Shown: piece after piece, positions 33,156 to 37,630 of the stretch | How positions within the stretch are numbered: position 1 is the stretch's first letter | How the letters are laid out: each line of letters opens with the position of its first letter | Assembly (NCBI GenBank): GCA_003671255.1 | Contig: QWPF01000015.1 | Coordinates: forward strand, 3,458-41,087 | DNA: 37,630 nucleotides | Source: Planctomycetota bacterium | GTDB taxonomy: Bacteria > Planctomycetota > Planctomycetia > Gemmatales > Gemmataceae | Reading direction: 5' to 3' | Notes under the pieces: generated by a model | The model's database searches: none | Told to the model about the DNA's origin: nothing | Seen by the model: the letters and a program-made list of their open reading frames with translations, nothing else | Position numbers and translations under genes: made by a program

Positions 33156-34370
33156 ATGCCCAGTTTAAACCAGCGCAAAGGATTTACGCTTGTTGAGCTT
33201 TTAGTCGTCATTGCAATCATTGCAATTTTAGTTGGTTTATTACTTCCCGCAGTGCAAAAAGTGCGCGAAGCTGCAAATCGTATGATGTGCATGAATAATC
33301 TTAAACAGCTAGCTTTAGCTGTACACAATTACGAAACTTCAAATGAAATGATGCCTCGGTATCATGATCCAGACCCGCAACGCAGTAGTTGGATGATTCA
33401 ACTCCTGCCTTATATAGAACAAGGGAATTTTGCTAGTATTTTTGGCAAGGCTGCGCAACCAGCGACAGGTGTTTATGTTCCTCAATCGGGCGGGGTTGGC
33501 AGAACACCAGGCCATTGGGAACCGCCCAGCACTCATTCGGTGATGACAGATCCTGGCAAGCCCGGTACAAGAGAAGTCGTATGGCACAATGGAATCAGTG
33601 GCTACGAATTAGTAGGGTATGTTGCGCCCACTTACAGGCTTGAACCGCCTGATGCACATTATGTTTATGGCGAACCTGGAACTCCTATAGTTGGGGGATA
33701 CTGGGATCCGCCTGGCTCCGAACCACAGCCATCCGGTTCTTGGGATACTCCTCAAGCTCAAATTACTTTATCTATTCTTCGCTGCAGGTCTGACCCTTCT
33801 GCACCCTATGATTTTAAATATAATGGCTGGGCAGTTACCAATTACCAAGCCAACTGGAATGTTTGGGGCGACACCAATGGCGATGGCAGTACCATTGAAG
33901 ATTATGGTGGCACTGGAAAAAATGCCCCTGCGCAAAAGTTTTTAAATATCAAAGATGGCTTATCTAATTCCATCCTATTAGCAGAAGGTTATGCCCACTG
34001 TGATTCGCTTGGGCGCACCGCCTTTTTTTCTTGGTCTTATGAAGAATTGTATGGCAATACTTTTGGTCTTACCTATATGACAGGGGCCAAAGTGCTGAAA
34101 TTACCTTATGGGGATTTCCCCTCAGAAACATTAGTAACAGGTATGCCTAACACTTACATGTTTCAAGTTAAACCATTGCCTAAAACTTATAAAGAATGCC
34201 CTACAGGAATGGATTGCTGCGCTATGCTTTTTGCGCAAACAGGGCATGATGTTATGCCGGTTGCCATGGCTGATGGTAGTGTTCGCAGCATGAAAAAAGG
34301 GATGAATCAGAAAACTTGGACTTACCTGATGCTGCCCCGGGATGGGCAAGTCATTAACAGCCAAGACTAA
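33156..34370 (+). CDS. DUF1559 pseudopilin-like protein with a W-[DE]-P-P insertion (copy 4)
   Basis: 404 residues, about 100 longer than the other three copies. Leader MPSLNQRKG, then F-T-L-V-E and the usual helix. The extra length is a segment at about 101-200 rich in Pro, Gly, Tyr and His, with a recurring motif: [24 protein letters not shown]. The C-terminal motif is [13 protein letters not shown] (H-x8-DG). The head is also more divergent (NRMMCMNN). It is followed after nine bases by the GYF_2-like membrane protein gene, so the two are co-transcribed; this is the module without a lipoprotein. Confidence 0.92.
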   Translation: MPSLNQRKGFTLVELLVVIAIIAILVGLLLPAVQKVREAANRMMCMNNLKQLALAVHNYETSNEMMPRYHDPDPQRSSWMIQLLPYIEQGNFASIFGKAAQPATGVYVPQSGGVGRTPGHWEPPSTHSVMTDPGKPGTREVVWHNGISGYELVGYVAPTYRLEPPDAHYVYGEPGTPIVGGYWDPPGSEPQPSGSWDTPQAQITLSILRCRSDPSAPYDFKYNGWAVTNYQANWNVWGDTNGDGSTIEDYGGTGKNAPAQKFLNIKDGLSNSILLAEGYAHCDSLGRTAFFSWSYEELYGNTFGLTYMTGAKVLKLPYGDFPSETLVTGMPNTYMFQVKPLPKTYKECPTGMDCCAMLFAQTGHDVMPVAMADGSVRSMKKGMNQKTWTYLMLPRDGQVINSQD

Positions 34371-34379
34371 ACCATAACT

Positions 34380-35300
34380 ATGAAAAACCCAAAAAATATA
34401 TTCAATGATTACATCATCGCCAAGGAAGGCGAAAAACCCTTGATTGTAAAACCAAATGCCATGAAAAAGCTTGTCAAGGATAGACAACTCCTAGGCGATG
34501 ACTTGGTGTTTTGCGATCTTCAAAAGGTTTGGAAAAAGGCTAGGAATGTTCAAGGCCTTCGTACTATATTTGCCAAACTAGAATCTAATTTAAACACAAC
34601 AACCTCAAGTCCGGAAATTGATGAAGCCTTCGATGTCATCGGGGCGATAGAGCGGGAAAATTTATCCAATCAACCACCCCTCTCCAATAAAATAATTCCT
34701 AATTTGATTGGCGCCATTGAAAGTGAACCAGAGTTACTTGGCAACAATTATCCAAGTCCTCAACAACCGGTATCTTTACAAGATGCAATCAAACACTTAC
34801 AAAGTAAATCAACTGGCAATGGTGAGTTAGAAGAAGAAGAAACTTCCTTCTATTCCAAATACTGCAAGCCTAAATACTTGGCTTATGTTGGGATATTCTT
34901 TGCCTTCTATTTAAGCGGTTATTATTTGTTCTTTTCACCTTCTTATTCGTTACCTGAAATTAAAGAAGTGATTGTTGGAAATGTCACGATTGACAACAAA
35001 ACAATAACCACCGGAACTGTCACAGTCATGGCTGATGGTAAAACATCCATGGGGATTATTACTCCTGCAGGGAATTACAAGATTACAAATCCGCCCAAGG
35101 GTGACCTTAAATTTAAAGTTACGCAATTCGCTCCGCCCCCTGATAATTTAGTTACAAAGGATCTTCCTAAAATAAAAGGCGCGCCCTATTTTCCTCCCGC
35201 TTACAACAAATATGAAAATGAGCTGGCACTCAATTACAAAGGGGGAATCAAGGTTTTTGATATCAACCTGAAAATGCCCCCTCCTTCGCTAAATAAATAA
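34380..35300 (+). CDS. GYF_2-like domain, membrane helix and TTR-like domain protein
   Basis: 306 residues. The N-terminal 65 residues match the GYF_2 pattern (YIIAKEGEKPLIV, DDLVFCDLQKVWKKA, then GLRTIF); the usual G-P-F after the glycine-rich turn is replaced by KPLIV. A variable acidic linker contains F-D-V-I-G-A-I-E and S-L-Q-D-A-I. One membrane helix is at about 166-186. The outer C-terminal domain (about 196-300) reads V-I-V-G-N-V-T-I-D-N-K-T-I-T-T-G-T-V-T-V, then PAGNYKI, PPAYNKY and VFDINL, the same pattern as the transthyretin-like lipoproteins. Thus the lipoprotein partner domain is here anchored by a helix and linked to a cytosolic domain. It starts nine bases after a DUF1559 stop. 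Confidence 0.8.
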   Translation: MKNPKNIFNDYIIAKEGEKPLIVKPNAMKKLVKDRQLLGDDLVFCDLQKVWKKARNVQGLRTIFAKLESNLNTTTSSPEIDEAFDVIGAIERENLSNQPPLSNKIIPNLIGAIESEPELLGNNYPSPQQPVSLQDAIKHLQSKSTGNGELEEEETSFYSKYCKPKYLAYVGIFFAFYLSGYYLFFSPSYSLPEIKEVIVGNVTIDNKTITTGTVTVMADGKTSMGIITPAGNYKITNPPKGDLKFKVTQFAPPPDNLVTKDLPKIKGAPYFPPAYNKYENELALNYKGGIKVFDINLKMPPPSLNK

Positions 35301-35427
35301 CCCCTTCTTTCACCTCTCAATCACAAGTTACAATCAGTAAATAAGTCAACATCGGTAAGCTTTCCGCCTTTAACCAATTAGATTAATCATTAAAAATTGC
35401 TCATAATCAGGGTTTTAACCACCTTGA

Positions 35428-35436
35428 TGCTATAAT
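35428..35436 (+). promoter_or_regulatory. Extended -10 promoter for the second GYF_2-like gene
   Basis: TGCTATAAT (35428-35436) is a perfect TGnTATAAT extended -10, about 38 bases before the ATG at 35474, with no good -35 needed. It would allow the second copy to be expressed independently of the upstream module. Confidence 0.5.
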
Positions 35437-35473
35437 TAATTTAGATGGAGAGTTTCTTAAAGAAGTACCTACC

Positions 35474-36040
35474 ATGCCTGAACAAGAAAAAAAATTCGAT
35501 GGCTACATCATTGCCAAGGAGGGGTATAAACCTCTGATTGTCTCTGGTGAAGCATTAAAAAAGCTGGCGAAGAAAGGGAAGCTTCGTGCAGATGATCTCG
35601 TATTTTGCGATTTTCAAAAGGTATGGAAAAAGGCTAGGCATGTGAAAGGGCTGCGCACTTTTTTTGCAAAGCGCTATCCGAATTTGAATGGCCCTGTTTC
35701 TGAACACGACATTCACCATGATGAAAAAGATTACGATGTAATTGCTGCAATCGAGCAGGAAAATCTATCCTGTTTACACACAGTTTCTGCCCAAAGTGCC
35801 AATGATGGCGTCCACAATAATTTTTCAAACCCCGATATCCACCATTTTACCGAAGACGAATCTCTTCAAGATGCAGTGGCATATTTAAAAAACGGTGCGC
35901 CCTCGGATGATACTTTTGTTTCAGATTCTTGGTCAGGCATTTTCAACCCCTTGGTTATCTTTGGGGTTCTAACCTTCCTCACTCTGAGCTTTCTTGGTTA
36001 TTACTTTTTCTTTATGAAGCAAGCATCTGAAGTTTCATAA
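35474..36040 (+). CDS. GYF_2-like membrane protein lacking the outer domain (paralogue)
   Basis: 188 residues. The N-terminus is nearly identical in pattern to the preceding protein (YIIAKEGYKPLIV, DDLVFCDFQKVWKKARHVKGLRTFFAK), and the linker keeps Y-D-V-I-A-A-I-E-Q-E-N-L-S and S-L-Q-D-A-V-A-Y-L-K. A membrane helix (about 160-181) ends only seven residues before the C-terminus, so the outer TTR-like domain of its neighbour is missing. It is a tandem duplicate that lost, or never had, that domain. Cytosolic domain plus anchor; a binding or scaffold role is inferred. Own promoter likely at 35428-35436. Confidence 0.78.
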   Translation: MPEQEKKFDGYIIAKEGYKPLIVSGEALKKLAKKGKLRADDLVFCDFQKVWKKARHVKGLRTFFAKRYPNLNGPVSEHDIHHDEKDYDVIAAIEQENLSCLHTVSAQSANDGVHNNFSNPDIHHFTEDESLQDAVAYLKNGAPSDDTFVSDSWSGIFNPLVIFGVLTFLTLSFLGYYFFFMKQASEVS

Positions 36041-36187
36041 ACCAAAAAGCCATGTTGGACACTTGCAAAAACAACCCTAAGTAAAAGAAACATGGGCAAT
36101 TAAGCACTAATATTGAGCTTAGCCTGTTTATTCGTTCCCACCTTACTTCTTTTTTGCCGAATTATTATCAAGGCGGGCTATTGGATA

Positions 36188-36216
36188 TTGAACTGCCTAC
36201 AGATTTACCTTAATTT
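36188..36216 (+). promoter_or_regulatory. Putative promoter for the DUF1549-type gene
   Basis: TTGAAC (36188-36193), 17 bases, TAATTT (36211-36216), about 95 bases before the ATG at 36311. The remainder of the 270-base gap after the GYF_2-like gene shows no convincing gene. Confidence 0.4.
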
Positions 36217-36310
36217 AGTGGTATAAACCCCCTGCAAGAATGCAGCTCGATCGCCATCCTTGGTTTGCCCTGAAGTTAGGGCCCCGCTAAAATCCAACCC
36301 TTGGGATTTC

Positions 36311-37630
36311 ATGCATAGTTTCCTTGGGAAGCACCATCTACACATGGTTTTCCCGTTCATTTTTTGTGGTTTATTGATTCTGGAATATACCAGTGCAGCT
36401 GAAACCGCACGCATTACGCCCTCATATAAAGCTTTGGTCAGACCAAAAATACCCTCAGATTCCCGAGCACTTCATAACCCCATCGATGCCTTCTGGAAAG
36501 CTTCACTCAATAAAGCAGGCATCATTCCAGCACAGGAAGCCGACAAACGAACCCTGTTGCGCAGGTTGCATATGGACATGACGGGGCTGCCTCCCAAATC
36601 AGAAGAAGTGCAAAAGTTTTTAAATGATGAGTCACCCGATGCCTATGAAAAAGTGGTGGAAAAATTATTGGCATCGCCAGCATTTGGCAAACATTGGGGC
36701 CAGCAATGGTTAGATCTTGTTAGGTATAGCGATTCTGAAGGTTTTAAAATCGATCGTATCAGACCTGATGCCTGGAAATTTCGCAACTGGGTAATTCAAT
36801 CTTTTAACGATGATCTTCCTTATGATAAGTTTATGTCTTGGCAAATTGCAGGGGATGAGTTGGCTCCTGACAACAAAAACGCACGCATAGCCACCGGTTT
36901 TTTAAGGCTTGCCCCTGAAGAATCCAACGGAGCTGATTACACTCAGATTCGTCAAGATATTTTAAACGATGTTACCGATGTCACAGCACAGGCTTTTCTG
37001 GGTTTGACACTGGGTTGCGCCCGATGCCATAACCATAAATTTGATCCCATTCGCCAAGAAGAATACTTTCAGTTTCAAGCATTCTTCAGCGGTATCCTTT
37101 ATCCAGATGCTATCCCACTCAGCTCCATTTCACTTACACCAAGCCAAAAGAGTATAGAAGAAAAAGCTCTGTCCATGCGTAAAGATCTTGCGCTAATGAT
37201 GCGGGAACACGAAAAAAACTTGTTTGAAGAAATCGTAGTTGCATTAGATCCGCAGACTCAAATAGCATTAAAAACTCCTGCAGAAAAACGCACCGTTACC
37301 CAATCTCAGTTGGCGACCTTGGCAAGCAAACAAATAGATCGAAGAAAAACAAAGCTCTACCGTAGGTTAAAACCCGAACAACGAACTATTTACGACAAAA
37401 CATTTGAGAACCTTGCAAGCCTTGCAAAAGAACTACCCATCCAAGAAGCTTACATGGGGGTATCGGAAAAATATGCGAAGCCACCTGCAACATTCCGCTT
37501 AGCACAAGGCGATGTACGAAAACCCAAAGAAGAAGTGCAACCAGGCTTTCCCTTATGGATCGAAAAAGAACAGCCCCACATCTCTGCATTAGCGAGCAGT
37601 TCGGGTAGAAGAACTGCTCTTGCAAAATGG
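36311..37630 (+). CDS. DUF1549 (PSCyt2) family protein, C-terminus beyond the window
   Basis: 440 codons without a stop to the right edge. A basic N-terminus and hydrophobic helix (about 12-26, cleavage near TSA) predict export; the alternative start at 36344 shortens the leader. The body is a DUF1549 domain: IDAFWKASLNKAG, RRLHMDMTGLPP, VEKLLASPAFGKHWGQQWLDLVRYSDS and the haem-like C-A-R-C-H motif (236-240) in GCARCHNHKFDP. In planctomycetes these usually continue into DUF1553 (PSD1), presumably outside the window. There is no N-terminal cytochrome (PSCyt1) domain. The family is exported and thought to be involved in degradation of complex, perhaps sulfated, polysaccharides; this is not established. 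Confidence 0.9.
   Translation, partial: MHSFLGKHHLHMVFPFIFCGLLILEYTSAAETARITPSYKALVRPKIPSDSRALHNPIDAFWKASLNKAGIIPAQEADKRTLLRRLHMDMTGLPPKSEEVQKFLNDESPDAYEKVVEKLLASPAFGKHWGQQWLDLVRYSDSEGFKIDRIRPDAWKFRNWVIQSFNDDLPYDKFMSWQIAGDELAPDNKNARIATGFLRLAPEESNGADYTQIRQDILNDVTDVTAQAFLGLTLGCARCHNHKFDPIRQEEYFQFQAFFSGILYPDAIPLSSISLTPSQKSIEEKALSMRKDLALMMREHEKNLFEEIVVALDPQTQIALKTPAEKRTVTQSQLATLASKQIDRRKTKLYRRLKPEQRTIYDKTFENLASLAKELPIQEAYMGVSEKYAKPPATFRLAQGDVRKPKEEVQPGFPLWIEKEQPHISALASSSGRRTALAKW

Noticed and set aside
36205-36414. Minus-strand 69-codon frame in the gap before the DUF1549-type gene
   Set aside because: It overlaps the signal peptide of the DUF1549-type gene, has no ribosome site and no recognisable character.
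1-37630. CRISPR arrays, tRNA or rRNA genes, insertion sequences, prophage genes
   Set aside because: No regularly spaced direct repeats, cloverleaf-like sequences, transposase or phage structural genes were seen when reading the intergenic regions and the coding frames.

Overview
The window looks like chromosomal DNA of a planctomycete, probably from the Gemmataceae or a related Gemmatales lineage. The support is gene content: four DUF1559 pseudopilin-like genes, a DUF1549/PSCyt2-type cytochrome-associated gene, a DUF1573 protein, GYF_2-like membrane proteins, Tat-exported Gfo/Idh/MocA oxidoreductases, and lipid A genes (lpxC, an LpxL-type acyltransferase, an OmpH/Skp chaperone). GC content is moderate by eye. 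Coding density is high, no gap exceeds 300 bases, and I see no tRNA, rRNA, CRISPR array, transposase or phage gene. Genus cannot be named from this sequence.

Layout. 1-3.0 kb (minus): rpsR, thrS (with a large internal insertion) and a partial gene resembling a low-molecular-weight phosphatase that appears to start at ATC. 3.2-4.5 kb: a DUF1559 gene with a transthyretin-like lipoprotein gene. 4.7-13 kb: two paralogous secreted esterases flanking a Tat-type oxidoreductase, an LpxL-like acyltransferase with a SET-domain protein, and a two-gene unit joining a catalytically degenerate transglutaminase-like protein to a large unknown secreted protein. 13.3-19 kb: a DUF1573 protein, a large one-pass membrane protein, a quinone oxidoreductase and an FHA-GAF-HD-GYP signalling protein. 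19-23.1 kb: a sulfur cluster with an Rrf2 regulator, cysH, rhodanese-DUF2892, CoA-disulfide-reductase-like/rhodanese, and a divergent ArsR-family regulator with a near-perfect 22-bp palindrome between them. 23.4-24.7 kb: a lipoprotein gene followed by a DUF1559 gene. 24.8-27.6 kb (minus): ompH/skp-like, lpxC and a Gfo/Idh/MocA dehydrogenase. 27.9-30.3 kb: a TTR-like lipoprotein, a methyltransferase and a secreted protein of unknown role. 30.5-36 kb: DUF1559 plus lipoprotein, a secreted metallo-beta-lactamase-fold protein, then DUF1559 plus two GYF_2-like membrane proteins. 36.3 kb to the edge: the start of a DUF1549-type gene.

Two themes stand out. First, DUF1559 pseudopilins recur as two-gene modules with a small lipoprotein. 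In the last module the lipoprotein is replaced by a membrane protein that fuses a GYF_2-like cytosolic domain, one membrane helix and an external domain resembling the lipoproteins. This suggests a modular surface system with a membrane-spanning variant, and it is the best candidate here for something undescribed. Second, the sulfur cluster looks like a self-contained sulfane-sulfur handling locus under ArsR-type, and perhaps Rrf2-type, control.
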